DNA of 64,000 bases from Humulus lupulus (GCF_963169125.1 NC_084797.1:91731868-91795867), one strand, 5' to 3'. Shown: positions 10,664-21,722, counted from the first letter of the stretch. Translations and numbers: made by a program. Notes: generated by a model not told the origin, from the letters alone.

Positions 10664-11333
10664 ATGGCACCAAAGAGGAACGCTCCAAAGAAGACCGTCG
10701 GTAGCTCGGCCTTCCAGCAAGACAAAGGAAAGGCGGTGATGCCGGATTCCCCGATTCCCAACTTTGGGCTGGCAGTGGAGCAGGAGCTCGAGGTGGCTCC
10801 TGACATATTCTTTGAGGCGGAGAGGATCGTCTCAAAGATTACCTACCAGCCGAAGATCAATATGCTATTCCTCTCCCACAACATCGGGCTGGGGAGAGCG
10901 TCAGTGATTGCCCGACCTCCCGCGGAAGGTGAGCGGAGCTGCGCGCCGCTCGACGAGGAATTCGCGGCCTGGAGCGGCGAGCATTTCAAGGCGGGGGCCT
11001 TCCTCCCCCTGGACCAGTATTTTGCTGACTTCCTGAATTATGTGAAGTTGGCCCCATTTCAACTCCCCCCAACTCTTATCGGTTGTTGGCGGGGTTGAGA
11101 TATTTTTTTGAAGCACGAGTGGGAGGTCCCCACTCCTGCGGATATTTTGTATTTTTTCTGCCTCAAGGCTAGCCCAGATCAGTGGGGGCGAGGCGACGGG
11201 TTTTATTACTTGACCCGATTCCCCAACACGGATACAGTCATCGAGCTGCCCAGCCACCCCAACGACTTTAAGGATCAATTCTTCATGTCGACGTGGTTCA
11301 GAAACTGCGAGCTCCACTACTTCAATCGCCCTC
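10664..11333 (+). pseudogene. Antisense gene of B, exon with gypsy-type transposon domain (broken)
   Basis: The ATG at 10664 opens MAPKRNAPKKTVGSSAF, a basic N-terminus. From about 10980 the sequence LPLDQYFADFLNYVKLAPFQLPP, continued after frameshifts by KHEWEVPTPADILYFFCLK and GFYYLTRFPNTD, matches the plant domain annotated as 'putative gypsy type transposon' (Transposase_28). Despite that name it is not a known transposase, and its role is not established. Two frame changes between about 11060 and 11110 and a TGA at 11096-11098 break it. The exon ends at the GTAAGT donor at 11334, and the acceptor CTGCAG ends at 11417. Confidence 0.75.
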
Positions 11334-11417
11334 GTAAGTGCTTTTCATCCTTAGCTCGTAAGTTAAGTATCGTTTAGCTCCTCCTGTATCCCTTTCTGAC
11401 TTAGATTAATCCTGCAG

Positions 11418-12772
11418 CCATCTTCGCGAGGACAGAGAAATCTGTGACCCTCGGGGCCCAATACGAGACACTGGCGGGCTTGCCCCCCAGTGAGAAGGAT
11501 TATCGCGTGCTCGTAACAGACGAGACGATGGTGGCCTACAAGCTGATTTTCCCAAATCAGACTTTGAACCTAAGGAGGCCCTGGGGGCTTTCCCCAGCTC
11601 GCGACACCAGGCCCATCATCGTGGAGGAGGTCGCGGGAAATGAAGATGAGGAGGATGAGGACGACGAAGTTCCCCTCGTGAGGAACAGGAAGTGGGCGCT
11701 GGAGGTCGCCCAGAGGACGGGCGAGGAGAGGATCTAGTCCGGAGAAGCCGCGGGTCTTTCTGGCAAAGGTAACCCTTACTTGTTTAGGAGTTTAGATAGG
11801 GCCACAACAGACCCCCGGCTAGCTAGGTTCAATCCTAGGCAGCTCGTCCATCATCACCGAAGTGATCCGGACCTGAACACAACCCTGCTCCACAGTGTCG
11901 ACCGGCTTGTGTTGGACTACCAAGATAGCCGGCCTAGGGGTACCGTAGTAGTAGATAACACCCTAGCCTTTAGGTCGATCCTATTTGAGGAGTATGGGAC
12001 CAACCTTCGGTCATGGCCATCACTCCGGATGAGTGCCGTATCTCCGGGGCTTAGGCAATATGTAGAAGAATCTAGCCCGGAACCGGAGTCAGATCAATAA
12101 CTTGCACCAACTCGGGAGATAATCGACTTAGATTCTCCCGCGGGAGCTCCGGAGCCGATGGTCGTAACCATAGGTTCTTCTAGCCCAGGGGGTAGGATCC
12201 CTTTTAGTATACATATACTTTAATTTCTCTTTTTTCCCCCTTTGTTTTTGTTTCTGTATGATTGCTAACTCTTGTACGAACCATGTCTTTGTTTTGATAG
12301 AAGAGATGTCTTAACCCGAAGAGAGCCTGCGAGGTGCATTCCCCGGGGGGATGTCCCCAGCTGGGGCCGCTGGGCCAAGAATGAAAAGGCTCCGGACATC
12401 CAAGCATGCTGCCAGGACCCCCACTAAGTCTCCTGCAAAGGAGAAGGAGCAAGCCCCAGCTGCCCAGGTCATGGGAGCATTTCCTCCTGCTGAAGGGGGA
12501 AGCAACATGCCCCCACCCCCTTCACGAGCTCCGGCCGCCGCCCGGGATGCAGGAATGGAGCTCGAGGCTTCAGCGATTGTACCCTCCGAGGTACGCATCC
12601 CAGTCAATCCCTAGGACCTGGAGAAGATCCCAGAGGCCTTTCGGGGAACGGTGTATGAGTCGGCGAACTACGCCGTCAGCCACATATACAAGTTCAACGA
12701 GAAGGAGCTTCGGGCCATCGAGACAATGAGCCCGGTGGGCGTGCTGGAGTCTTCACTGGGCATGACCCTAAC
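11418..12772 (+). pseudogene. Antisense gene of B, middle exons (broken)
   Basis: After the intron at 11334-11417 the frame continues through ARTEKSVTLGAQYETLAGLPPS to a strongly acidic stretch (EDEEDEDDEV) and stops at about 11737. Further open pieces follow at 11780-12100 and 12351-12614 (Pro/Ala-rich). These probably belong to later exons: TTTGTTTTGATAG at about 12300 resembles an acceptor, and GGTAAGC at 12772-12778 a donor. The middle region is low in similarity and its exon limits are uncertain. I know no function. Confidence 0.45.
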
Positions 12773-12872
12773 GGTAAGCTGATTTTACCCTTTTATGGCT
12801 TTTTATTATTACACTTTGCCCTGTTTTTTCTTTCTTCTCTTTTTTCTAAGGCAATTGCCTTTCCGCCTTCGC

Positions 12873-13324
12873 AGAGCGCCGTTGCCCTTCATCGGAGCAT
12901 CGCCAGGACCAAAACTCAGCTCGAGGACATGAGGAGCGAGCACCAGACTTCTTTGCAGGCGGCTAAGGATGCCCTAGCAGCCTCGCAGGCCGAGTTGGAA
13001 AAAACCCGCTCAAAGGTTCAAGAGCTCAAGACCGCCCTTGCCACCGCGTGGACAGACCTAGATGCCACGAAGGCTGTGGCCAAGGCCACCCTGGAGGCCG
13101 AGCGGACAACTTCGGAGAAGGCCTTGGGAGACCTGTTCTACCATTGCTGGGCCTACAATCTAGACGTTGACTTCTCCTTCTTGTCAGCAAACCTCTAGGA
13201 GCGCTTGCTGGTGAAGTTCCAAGCTCGCCTTGATAAAGAATCGCCCTCCGATGCCGGGGACGGCTCCGGCGCAGCGGAGCAAGGCGAGACGGCGACCTCC
13301 AAGGGGCCACCTGGCGGAGCTTAG
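12873..13324 (+). pseudogene. Antisense gene of B, coiled-coil C-terminal exon
   Basis: The exon follows acceptor CTTCGCAG (ending 12872). Residues from 12929 (MRSEHQTSLQAAKDALAAS) are rich in Ala, Glu, Lys and Leu with heptad spacing, consistent with a coiled coil of about 65 residues. The end YHCWAYNLDVDFSFL corresponds to YGMWRQNPSFDFSSF in the antisense gene of element G (about 36390-36440), so the two genes are homologous. An in-frame TAG at about 13196 precedes a last piece ending at 13324. The product could oligomerise. Its job in the element is unknown. Confidence 0.65.
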
Positions 13325-14084
13325 GGCCTTCCCCGCTCGTTCCTTTTCCTTCAATATTCTTAACTTAAATTTTTTTTGTGTAACCTTTGCATGAGTTGCT
13401 TCCACCTCGAGACAATTTAACTCAATTTTATTTTTAATTGATTCTCTTTCTTGCCCCTACGCATTTTAGTTACAATTTTTGAAAAACTTAGTTCGCGTTA
13501 ATCTTTATTTATTTCTTGAGCTCTTTAGGGAGAACAATGATCAATAGATTGAAATCAACTTCTAAGTTTTTTGACCTGGTTATATCCAGGAACTTAATTT
13601 GAAAACTTAGTTCGTGTTAACTTTTATCCATATCTCGAGCTCTTTAGGAAGAACAACGATCAATAGATTTAAATCAACTTCTAAGTTTTTTGACCTGGTT
13701 ATATCCAGGAACTTAATTTGAAAACTCAGTTCGCGTTAATTTTTACCCATATCTCAAGCTCTTTAGGAAGAACAACGATCAATAGATTCAAATCAACTTC
13801 TAAGTTTTATGACTTGGTTAAATCCAGGATAGGACTTAGTTCGCGTTAATCCTTACCAATATCTCGCATTTTTTTAAGAAAAACAACGATCAATCGATAT
13901 GAATCAACTTCTAAGTCGTTAAAGTGATCTGGTTATATCCAGGTACCATATGCCCCCAAGTAACTGGGAAAGGGTCTTTTGTGGTTACTTTAGATTACAC
14001 TTGGAAACATGTACAAATATAAACAAAAAGTGGATTCTCATTGCTTAATACATAAAAAATGGCCTTTTAGGCCTTACAAGTGAA
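13325..14084. other. Spacer between antisense gene and integrase of B
   Basis: Non-coding and AT-rich. It contains the tandem repeats at 13481-13944. The two genes converge on this spacer, so it may hold both 3' ends. Confidence 0.6.
13481..13944. repeat. Four tandem repeats of about 120 bp
   Basis: Units begin near 13481, 13601, 13720 and 13831. Each contains ACTTAGTTCGCGTTAAT (or a close variant), GAACAA.GATCAATAGAT, ATCAACTTCTAAGTTTT and GGTTA.ATCCAGG. The fourth unit is shorter and most diverged. Tandem repeats between pol and the 3' LTR are common in TAT-lineage elements. Confidence 0.88.
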
Positions 14085-15955
14085 TCATTGATAGTATTTC
14101 TTTAAATGGATGGCGTTCCAAGTCTGCGGGACTGCCCCTCCATCAAGCCGAGCTAACTTATAAGTTCCTTCCTTAATGACCTCGATGAATTGATATGCTC
14201 CTTCCCAGTTCAGTCCCAAGACTCCATCTTTGGGGTCCTTACCGGCTAAGAAGACTCTCCTTAGGACCAGGTCGCCAACGCTAAAGGCACGCTTTTTGAC
14301 TTCGGAGTTGAAATAGCGAGTGATCTTTTGCTGATAATGGGTGAGCTGGAGTTGCGAATCTTCTTGCCTTTCATCAACTAGGTCAATGGAATTGCACAGT
14401 AGCTCGTGGTTGCGGTCCTGGTCATAAGTCTGGACCCTATGCGAAAGCACCTTAATTTCCACGGGGAGGACTGCCTCACTCCCAAAGGTTAGGGAGAAAG
14501 GAGTATGACCGGTAGGAGTTCGATGCGAGGTCTGGTATGCCCATAGGACCTGTGGGAGCTGTTCGGGCCAGTCCCCCTTCGCTTCATCTAATCTCTTCTT
14601 GAGGCTCGCCTTTAGAGTCTTGTTGACATCTTCGACCTGGCCATTCGCCTGAGGATAGGCCACGGAGGAGAAACGTTTCACAACTCCGTACCTTTCACAA
14701 AACTCGGTGAACAGGTCACTGTCGAACTGAGTGCCATTATCGGAGACGATCTTCTTGGGCAGGCCAAATCGACAAACAATGCTTTTAACCACGAAGTCAA
14801 GCACTTTTTTGGACGTTATCGTCGCCAAAGGTTCTGCCTCAGCCCACTTCGTAAAGTAGTCGACGGCTACCACGGCGTAACAGACCCCGCCTTTTCCAGT
14901 AGGGAGGCCGCCTACCAAGTCGATCCCCCAAACAGCGAACGGCCATGGGGACGAGATCATCTTCAGCTTCACTGGAGGAGCTCGGGCAACTGCGGTGAAT
15001 CGCTGCCACTTGTCACACTTCTTGACATATGAGATCGAATCCTTGGACAGAGTGGGCCAGTAATATCCTTGCCTTAGGACCTTTAAGGCCAAGCTATGCC
15101 CCCCAGTGTGATCTCCGCAAAAACCCTCATGCACTTCCTGCAGGATGGCCTTTGCTTCGCCTGGAAGAACACATCGGAGGAGAGGTAGGGAGTGCCCACG
15201 TCGGTATAGCACCCCGTCCACCATCGTATACCTCGTTGCTTGATACAGGACTCGCCGTGCATCATTATGCCCTTCAGGCAGCTTTCCCTCGACGAGATAC
15301 TCAAGGATGGGGGTCATCCATGTCGGCCTGGCATCGATCATCTCGACCTCCGTCCTGACATCTTCTATGCTTGGTTTTTCCAAGAATTCTATTGGTAATA
15401 ACCCCAAGGTCTCCGTTTCCCCAGAGGTGGCGAGCTTGGCAAGAGCATCTGCATTAGCATTCTGCTCCCGAGGTATCTGTTCGATCGAGCCTCGCCTAAA
15501 CGCAGACAACTCACCTTTTACGTTTACCAGATAGGTGGCCATCTTGGGTCCCCGTGCTTGATATTCGCCCAGTACCTGGTTTACCATGAGCTGGGAGTCA
15601 CTGAAGCACTGGACGGAGCTCGCCTTCAACTCTTGGGCTATTCTCAACCCGGCCAGCAAAGCTTCGTATTCGGCCTCGTTGTTGGAGGCCTTGAATCCGA
15701 ATCTCAGCGCCGTGTGGAATCTATGTCCCTCGGGGGATATCAAAATGATTCCAGCTCCGGAGCCGTTCTCGTTGGATGAACCATCCACAAAGATCCTCCA
15801 TGATGCCCGGGATGAGGTGACTTGGGGTGAGTCCTCCGCGGGATCCTCCTGGAATCCCGTGCATTCTGCCATAAAATCGGCCAGGGCCTGACTTTCATAG
15901 CAGTTCGCGGAGTGTACAAAATCTCGAACTGACTGAGTTTGATTGCCCATTTTAA
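14085..15955 (-). pseudogene. Element B RNase H (second, aRNH) and integrase
   Basis: An open stretch of about 620 codons. Archaeal-like RNase H: WRIFVDGSSN (D at residue 56), NNEAEYEALLAG, CFSDSQLMVNQ and NANADALAKLA, that is all four acidic positions. Integrase zinc module: HEGFCGDHTGG...KKCDKW, in which the last cysteine is replaced by tryptophan (15006-15008). The catalytic core has D in WGIDLVGG and D in VSDNGTQF, with E 35 residues later (NGQVED), a canonical DD35E spacing. The end (GDLVLRRVF..GKDPKDG) is the usual C-terminal domain. The first 18 codons are out of frame: the pol frame shifts near 15905, and a TAG near 15953 separates this part from the reverse transcriptase. Confidence 0.9.
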
Positions 15956-17299
15956 CTAACGTCCCGATGCTTCAGGTTTTTGCAAAACCTGCCTTAAAGG
16001 CTGATCGGTCATGACGTGTATCGAGTGGGACTGGAAGTACGGCCTGAGCTTTCGCGAGGCCGTGATAAGGCAGAACGCCAATTTCTCCATCAACAGGTAC
16101 CGGGATTCAGCCCCGAGAAGTCTCTTGCTGATGTAGTAGACTGGTCTCTGAACTCGGTCTTCTTCCCGGACCAATACGGCACTGGCTGCATCCTTAGTGA
16201 TAGCTAGGTAGAGAAAAAGAGGCTCTCCTGCTTTTGGTTTGGATAGTACGGGCGGCTCGACTAGATGTGCCTTCAGGTGGAGGAATGCGCTTTCGCACTC
16301 TTCTTTCCATTCGAACTTCTTGTTTCCTCGGAGCAGGTTGTAGAATGGCAAACACTTATCGGTGGACTTGGAAATAAACCGATTGAGGGCCGCCACTCTT
16401 CCTGTCAGGCCTTGGACATCTTTTCGCGACCTGGGCGAGGGAAGCTCGAGTAGTGATCTGATCTTGTCCGGGTTTGCCTCGATTCCTCGGGTATTGACAA
16501 TGAACCCCAGGAATTTCCCTGACGCGACACCAAAAGTGCACTTCTGTGGATTAAGCCTCATGCCATACTCCCGTAGTATCTTAAAATATTCTTCCAGGTC
16601 GGAAACATGGTTATCGGCATTCTTTGACTTGACTAGCATGTCATCAACATACACTTCCATGTTTTTTCTGATCTGGTCTGTGAACATTCTATTTACTAAC
16701 CTTTGGTAGGTAGCTCCGGCATTCTTCAGCCTGAACGGCATGACCTTGTAACAATAAATGTTAGTCGGGGTCATGAAACTGGTGTGCTCCTGATCCGCCG
16801 GATTCATGGTGATCTGATTGTAGCCCGAGTACGCGTCCATAAATGACATGAGCTCGTGCCCCGCCGTGGCATCTACCAACTGGTCAATCCTTGGTAGTGG
16901 AAAACAATCCTTGGGGCAGGATTTATTCAGGTCGGAGAAGTCTATGCAGGTCCGCCATTTTCTGTTGGGCTTCGGGACCAGCACGGGGTTGGCGACCCAT
17001 ATTGGAAACTTGGCTTCACGGATAAAGCCACATTTTTTGAGTTGGGCTACCACTTCCTCCAAGGCTTCAGCCCGGGTTGTTCCTAGGCGTCTTTGCTTCT
17101 GGGACTTGTCGGGAATGCTTTTATCCAGATGAAGTGTATGCATCATGACACTCGGGCTGATTCCCACCATGTCCTCATGGGACCACGCAAACACGTCCAG
17201 GTTATCCCGCAGAAATCTGATCAGCTCCGCCTTCCTCTTGCTGCAGAGGTTTTTCCCGAGCTTTCCCATCCGTGATGGATTCTGCGGATCAATGTTCAC
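15956..17299 (-). pseudogene. Element B reverse transcriptase and first RNase H
   Basis: About 447 open codons, ending at a TAG within the RNase H/aRNH linker. RT motifs: FPIWVANPVLVPKPNRKWRT, CIDFSDLNKSCPKDCFPLPR, SFMDAYSGYNQI, and intact YVDD at 16640-16651 (MEVYVDDMLVKS). RNase H follows: EPLFLYLAITKDAASAVLVRE, where the family usually has an aspartate near the start, YYISKRLLGAESRY and HVMTDQPLRQVL. The N-terminal part (FAWSHEDMVGISP) is typical of the TAT lineage. It has no internal stop, so this domain is the best preserved part of B. It copies the element RNA into DNA. Confidence 0.92.
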
Positions 17300-17347
17300 T
17301 TACTCGAGCTCCTCAATAGCCTGGAGCTCGGATCTGTCCTCGCCTAT

Positions 17348-17990
17348 TCAGGGGTCAATATCCTCACTTAAGATGACATTTTCCCCTTCGGTGCTTTGAG
17401 GTTTTTCAATCTCAGGATCAGCTAAGTGTTCCTGAGATTCCTCTTCACCACTTTGGATGGCCATTGCCAGCTGCCCGGGTTTAGATTTTCCCTTCATGGA
17501 AATGCTGTAGCATTCCCTGGCAGCGAGCTGATCGCCATGGACAGTGCATATTCCCGTGGAAGTAGGGAATTTCATCGCGAGGTGGCGAATAGAAGTGACA
17601 GCCTCAAATGCCATGAGCGTAGGTTGTCCCAAAATTGCGTTGTACGCAGCGGTGCAGTCAATGACCACGAACTCGAGGAGTTTCGAGACTGTTCGAGGTC
17701 CTTCTCCCAGGGTGATCACCAGCTCGATCATCCCTATGGCCGTTGATCCTTCTCCCGAAAAACCATATAACATCATGAAGGTCGCCTTCAGCTCGGCGAT
17801 GGTCAAACCCATCTTCTCTAACGTGGATCAGAATAGGAGGTTCACCGTCCCGTAGTCGATCAGCACCCTCCTCACTCTCCGATTGGCGAGCTGAACTGCC
17901 ACGACCATAGGGTCATTGTGAGGGAACTGGACATGGTCGCATCTTCCTCCGTAAAAATGATCGGTTGCTTCTCTAATCGCTGCTGCTTTG
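17348..17990 (-). pseudogene. Element B aspartic protease region (broken)
   Basis: The active-site loop reads VLIDYGT (about 17843-17866) instead of the usual D-[ST]-G, and is followed after NLLF by an in-frame TGA. The downstream half is open for 154 codons and has the TAT-type protease tail: NAILGQPTLMAFEAVTS, RHLAMKFPTSTG and GDQLAARECY. Gly-Glu-rich linker sequence leads on to the RT frame. The altered catalytic loop and the stop make the protease non-functional. Confidence 0.83.
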
Positions 17991-18054
17991 GCAGGCACTG
18001 CTCCGAGACGAACTCTATTTCGTTATGCGCCTCCAGTTCGTTCACGTATCTCTT

Positions 18055-18351
18055 CTAGGCGCCCCTGCTCGTGCCAGCCAAATGCGGTCCTCCAGAGATG
18101 GTGGATATTTCCCCTCCAACCAAGGGAGGAGGGACGTCCTGATCTATCCGAGACCCAGGCTGACTGGCCGGGACTTCTGGAGCGGATCGACTTGTTGGGA
18201 CTCTATTCCGCGCATATTGAGCCAAGGGGCCGGCTCGGATGAGAGTCTCGATCTCATCCTTTAGATGCCTACAATCATCAGTATTGTGGCCAACATCGTT
18301 GTGAAAGCGGCAAAACTTGGAGGTATCCCTCTTCCCCTTTTGGTGCTTCAA
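18055..18351 (-). pseudogene. Element B gag C-terminus (CRFH...C motif)
   Basis: About 98 codons containing CRFHNDVGHNTDDC and HLKDEIETLIRAG, the signature that in TAT-lineage gag proteins sits where other elements have a zinc knuckle. A stop separates it from the protease. Between this piece and the main gag domain (18352-18507) the frame is interrupted. Confidence 0.8.
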
Positions 18352-18507
18352 CGACTCGAGCCTCTTCCAGGGTAGGTGAGTAGAATTAGCTTGGAAAATG
18401 TTCTCCCTAGACTGGGTGAGCTCTGTGTAAGTAGCGTAGACGGGCTTAAATTTGTCTACGGACTTATTCTTCTTTTGGCCGTGCTGGCTGCCTTCACCAT
18501 TCCCATT

Positions 18508-19767
18508 TCATTTGCCTCCACCGAGATGGTTGTTCTGTGTGACGTTTTGGGTTGCTGCCACGACCTCCGTCCTCACTCCAGCAGGCTGATCAGGGACCTG
18601 GCTGGTTCCTGTAACTGAGGCTTCGGCTTCCCCCAAGTTTATCCATTCCTGGGCCCTGTTAAGGAATTCGTTAACCGAGCTGACTCCCTTTCTTTGTAAT
18701 TCTTTCAAGATATCCCCTCCGATGAGGATTCCAGTTCTCATGGCCATGAGCTTGGAGCTATCATCCACGTCTCTGGCCCGAGCAGCGACGTTTGCAAATA
18801 TGCTCAGGTAGGCCTTCAGAGTTTTGCCGGGCTGTTGCCTCACGTTAGCCAAAGAGTCGGCCTGAACGCGGGCAGCCTGGGAGGCTCGGAATGCCCTTTT
18901 GAAATCTGCCGAGAAAGCCTTCCAGGAGCAGATTGATTGTATTTTACCTTGCTTGAACCACTGCCTGGCAGGTCCAGTCAGTGTGGAAGGAAAGATTAGA
19001 CACCTCAGCTCGGGGCCAATGTTGTGGGCCATCATCAGGGTGTTAAACATCCCTAGGTGATCTGACGGGTCTCCGTCTCCATTGAACTTAGATAGGTGCG
19101 GCATACGGAAACCAGGTGGGTAACCCGTTGCTGCTATGCTGGGGGCAAAGAGCTCCATCTCGTCCCCAGAATCATATTCATCTTTTTCTTTTTCTGACAG
19201 GAGCTTCCTCATCAGCTCCTCCATCTGGGCCAGGCGCTCGAGGGTTTGGTCCTGGTGTCCTTGGTTATTCCGGGACTGTTCAACAGCTCCAGATCCATTG
19301 TACAAATTTGGTGTGTTATTGCCCCTCCTATCTTGAGATAGGTTATTTGGGGCATTCCCTCCGTTACGTACTTTGGACAGGGACCCCCCTGAGCGAGCAT
19401 GGCTGTCTCCTCCTACCTGCTCCCCTCTATGGGAGTTAAGGCGATCCCGCAGATCGCCTCCCCGAGTGGCCTGTGGGCTTTGTGCTGAACTTAGGCGCTG
19501 ACGCAGGTCTCCGCCAGAAAGATCACTCCGGCGACTGCCGGTCCAGTAGCTCCTACTAGAGAGGCTTGGAGCTCGCCTTTGGTACTGAGGACCTGGGCTT
19601 TCCCTTGGCACCCTGCTACGCCGGGAATGTCCAGCTGATGGCGGATCTCTCCTGCTACTTTCGTAGGCTGGAATATCTCGGACGGGCCGAGGAGGAGATG
19701 GATATCTGATTGGAGACGGAGGATGTCTGACTGGAGAGGCGATCCTGGTTCCGTCTGGACGGATCAA
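18508..19767 (-). pseudogene. Element B gag, capsid domain
   Basis: About 419 open codons. An Arg/Ser/Pro-rich first half (to residue about 150, low complexity, probably disordered) is followed by MEELMRKLLSEKEKDEYDSG, and then the retrotransposon gag domain: LSKFNGDGDPSDHLGMFN, LTGPARQWFKQGKIQSICSW, FKRAFRASQ and GKTLKAYLSIF. It forms the particle shell. A stop at about 19797 separates it from the N-terminal piece. The order and motifs are those of TAT-lineage gag. Confidence 0.88.
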
Positions 19768-19797
19768 GTTTGGTGGGGGCCTTTCGGCCCTGCCAAC

Positions 19798-20412
19798 CTA
19801 CTGGTCCCGAGCCTGGCGACCTGGACGAGGCGCAGGACTGTTGTTGGGGACGGGCTGATGCTGTGAGCCCTCCCCGGATCTCCTTCGGGAATTTCCTCGA
19901 GCTCCCCTGGGCGCTCTCGAGGATGGTTGGGAGCTAGGAGTCGACGTTCGGACCGAATGGCTGTATTGCTGTTGCCTGGCTCCAGGCACTTCTTCGAAGT
20001 TTGCCTCTCGATGGTTTGATGAAGGAGTGAAGTTGGTTGTCAAAAATCTGTCCGAACGGCTATGCCTGGACCGGTTACCCCGGCGAGACTTAGTAGCCTC
20101 GCCTTGCCTCTCTCCGACGTTAGCATCGGTTGTGAGAGGGGGTAGTCGGGCCAGCGCATCCTTGATCTGTTGGCTAGCTATTGCTAGCTGGCTCCTCAGC
20201 TGAGCATTCTCCATCTCCACCACAGTGTAATAACACGGGTTTGGATTAGGTGGCCGGGGTGCCGAAATTCCGGTGTCATCTTGGCCCGCCGGCTGTTTTC
20301 CTGGCCGCTGCTGGGCATCAGGAACTTGTTCACCAGGGATGGCAGTATGAAGAGCCTCCTGCCCAACATGCTGTTCTGCCTCGTTACCGTGCCTGGATCG
20401 TGTAGTCACCAT
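19798..20412 (-). pseudogene. Element B gag N-terminus
   Basis: The ATG at 20412 (MVTTRSRHGNEAEQHVGQ) lies about 35 bp inside the primer-binding site and is the natural start. About 204 codons. A short helical region (VVEMENAQLRSQLAIASQQI) is followed by Arg/Ser/Pro-rich low-complexity sequence. An in-frame stop ends it before the capsid domain. The product would be the disordered, basic leader of gag. Confidence 0.82.
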
Positions 20413-20445
20413 AGTTGGATGTTTGCGAAAACACTAATCGAACTT

Positions 20446-20464
20446 GCTCTCAATGAAAGCACCA
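20446..20464 (-). other. Probable primer-binding site of element B
   Basis: Minus strand TGGTGCTTTCATTGAGAGC begins three bases inside the 5' LTR, where the primer site must be. I cannot assign the tRNA with confidence. Confidence 0.6.
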
Positions 20465-20467
20465 AAC

Positions 20468-21225
20468 TGTTGACGCGGTTCTTCGCCAACAGGAAATTAA
20501 GAAAAGAAGAGAAAGGGATTAGTGCTTGTGTTGGACTGAAACAGATATATGATCTTAGGAAATGAAATGGTGACTCAAAGTACGTTTTTTGAGTGGTTCA
20601 AAGGTTAAAATCCTTCTACTCCACTAGTCAGTATTATTGCTATATACTGGATATTTGATTACAGGCCCTTTTTTACAATAAAGAATCCCACCCTTATTAA
20701 CTTTCAAGGTCTCCATATTTATAGGAGAAGGCACCTGGGAGTTGGTAAGAAGGTCATCCCGTGACCTTCTTACCTATCATGTCAATTCTGTGACATTCAT
20801 GATTAATTCCTAAACCTGACACATAAGTGTGGTCAAATCAATAGGTAAGGAGATATTGGGCTGCACGGCCCAACCCAGTCGTGGGTGTCTGAATACGCAC
20901 GTTCCTGCTGCGTGTCCGAGAAGTCAGGGATATATCAGACACGTGATGTCTGATATATGCACGTTTACCTTGCGTGGCTGACTTTATAAAAGGTCACAAC
21001 CTCCAACTCTAGCTCGTACTATGAGCTGGATACTTAACTCGACCTCCGGCCTTCAGAGCCCGGACTCTGTCCTTGAGTTAGCTCGAGGCGAACCCTTAGG
21101 TTACCTCAAGCTAAGGAGGTATGATCTTATGACGGTAGCTCCGGTTTTGGGGATGTCCACGAGATAACCATGATTAGGCCGCAGCTCAGCTCGCTAATCA
21201 GCCCATGGGAAAATCAGGGCGTACA
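20468..21225 (-). repeat. 5' LTR of element B
   Basis: 758 bp copy of 8906-9662, with TG...CA ends on the plus strand. GCCAC follows at 21226-21230. Confidence 0.93.
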
Positions 21226-21230
21226 GCCAC

Positions 21231-21243
21231 CCATGGCATTACA
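21231..21243 (+). mobile_element. Last 13 bp of the first solo LTR
   Basis: CCATGGCATTACA corresponds to CCAGGGCGTTACA at the matching end of the related LTR at 48362. It completes the LTR started at 6649. Confidence 0.8.
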
Positions 21244-21248
21244 ACCTC

Positions 21249-21722
21249 AAATAGCACTATAAATTCCCAATTAACCTTGACATACCCAAATAATCACTGA
21301 ATAAATTCCCAATTCCCAGTAAACCCAAATAATGTACTAAGTTACTAAAATACCCCTAGGCTCACCCCCGCCAGGTATTTGACCCCATGGTGACTTTTTC
21401 GCTAACTCGTTCACTAGGATCGCTTCTTGTCGAATATCGCAAATATATCCACATAATAATGTGGTCTCAATCACATGACACATATGATTACAATTATACC
21501 CTTAACATGTCAAAATTATAAAAATGACCTTATTAACGAAAACAGGCCCACATGCATATTTAATACACACAAACATGCATAAGTATTCATATCACAATAT
21601 AACTCACATATGCCACATAATCACACATATATTTTCAATTAAATTCACATATGAATCCAATTATTCCCTCCTGATACACTAATAAAGGCACTAAGCCTTA
21701 TTAGCAAATTTGGGACGTTACA
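21249..21722 (-). repeat. Tekay-type LTR of element C, right fragment
   Basis: It continues from 6643 and ends TTTGGGACGTTACA at 21722. Blocks such as CCCCTAGGCTCACCCCCGCC, TATATCCACATAATAATG and GCCTTATTAGCAAATTTGGG are shared with the LTRs at 38452, 45711 and 48362. On the minus strand this is the 3' LTR of C. Confidence 0.82.

Larger units (their letters stand above)
8906..21225 (-). mobile_element. TAT-type Ty3/gypsy retrotransposon B, complete but inactive
   Basis: 12.3 kb. The LTRs are 8906-9662 and 20468-21225. Gag, protease, reverse transcriptase, RNase H (with a second, archaeal-like RNase H domain) and integrase are on the minus strand. Between integrase and 3' LTR lies a plus-strand (antisense) gene, 9926-13324, preceded by its own TATA box. 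This layout is known from the TAT/Ogre/Grande lineage. The flanks are GCTAC (8901-8905) and GCCAC (21226-21230), a target duplication with one later mutation. The insertion point is 13 bp from the end of the solo LTR. The polyprotein has several stops and frameshifts. Confidence 0.93.

Noticed and set aside
10980..11330. A DNA transposase, from the domain name 'putative gypsy type transposon'
   Set aside because: The name is historical. No catalytic triad or terminal inverted repeats are seen, and the gene lies inside an LTR element on the antisense strand.
13481..13944. Evenly spaced repeats that might suggest a CRISPR-like array
   Set aside because: Repeats are contiguous 120 bp units with no unique spacers, in a plant retrotransposon.
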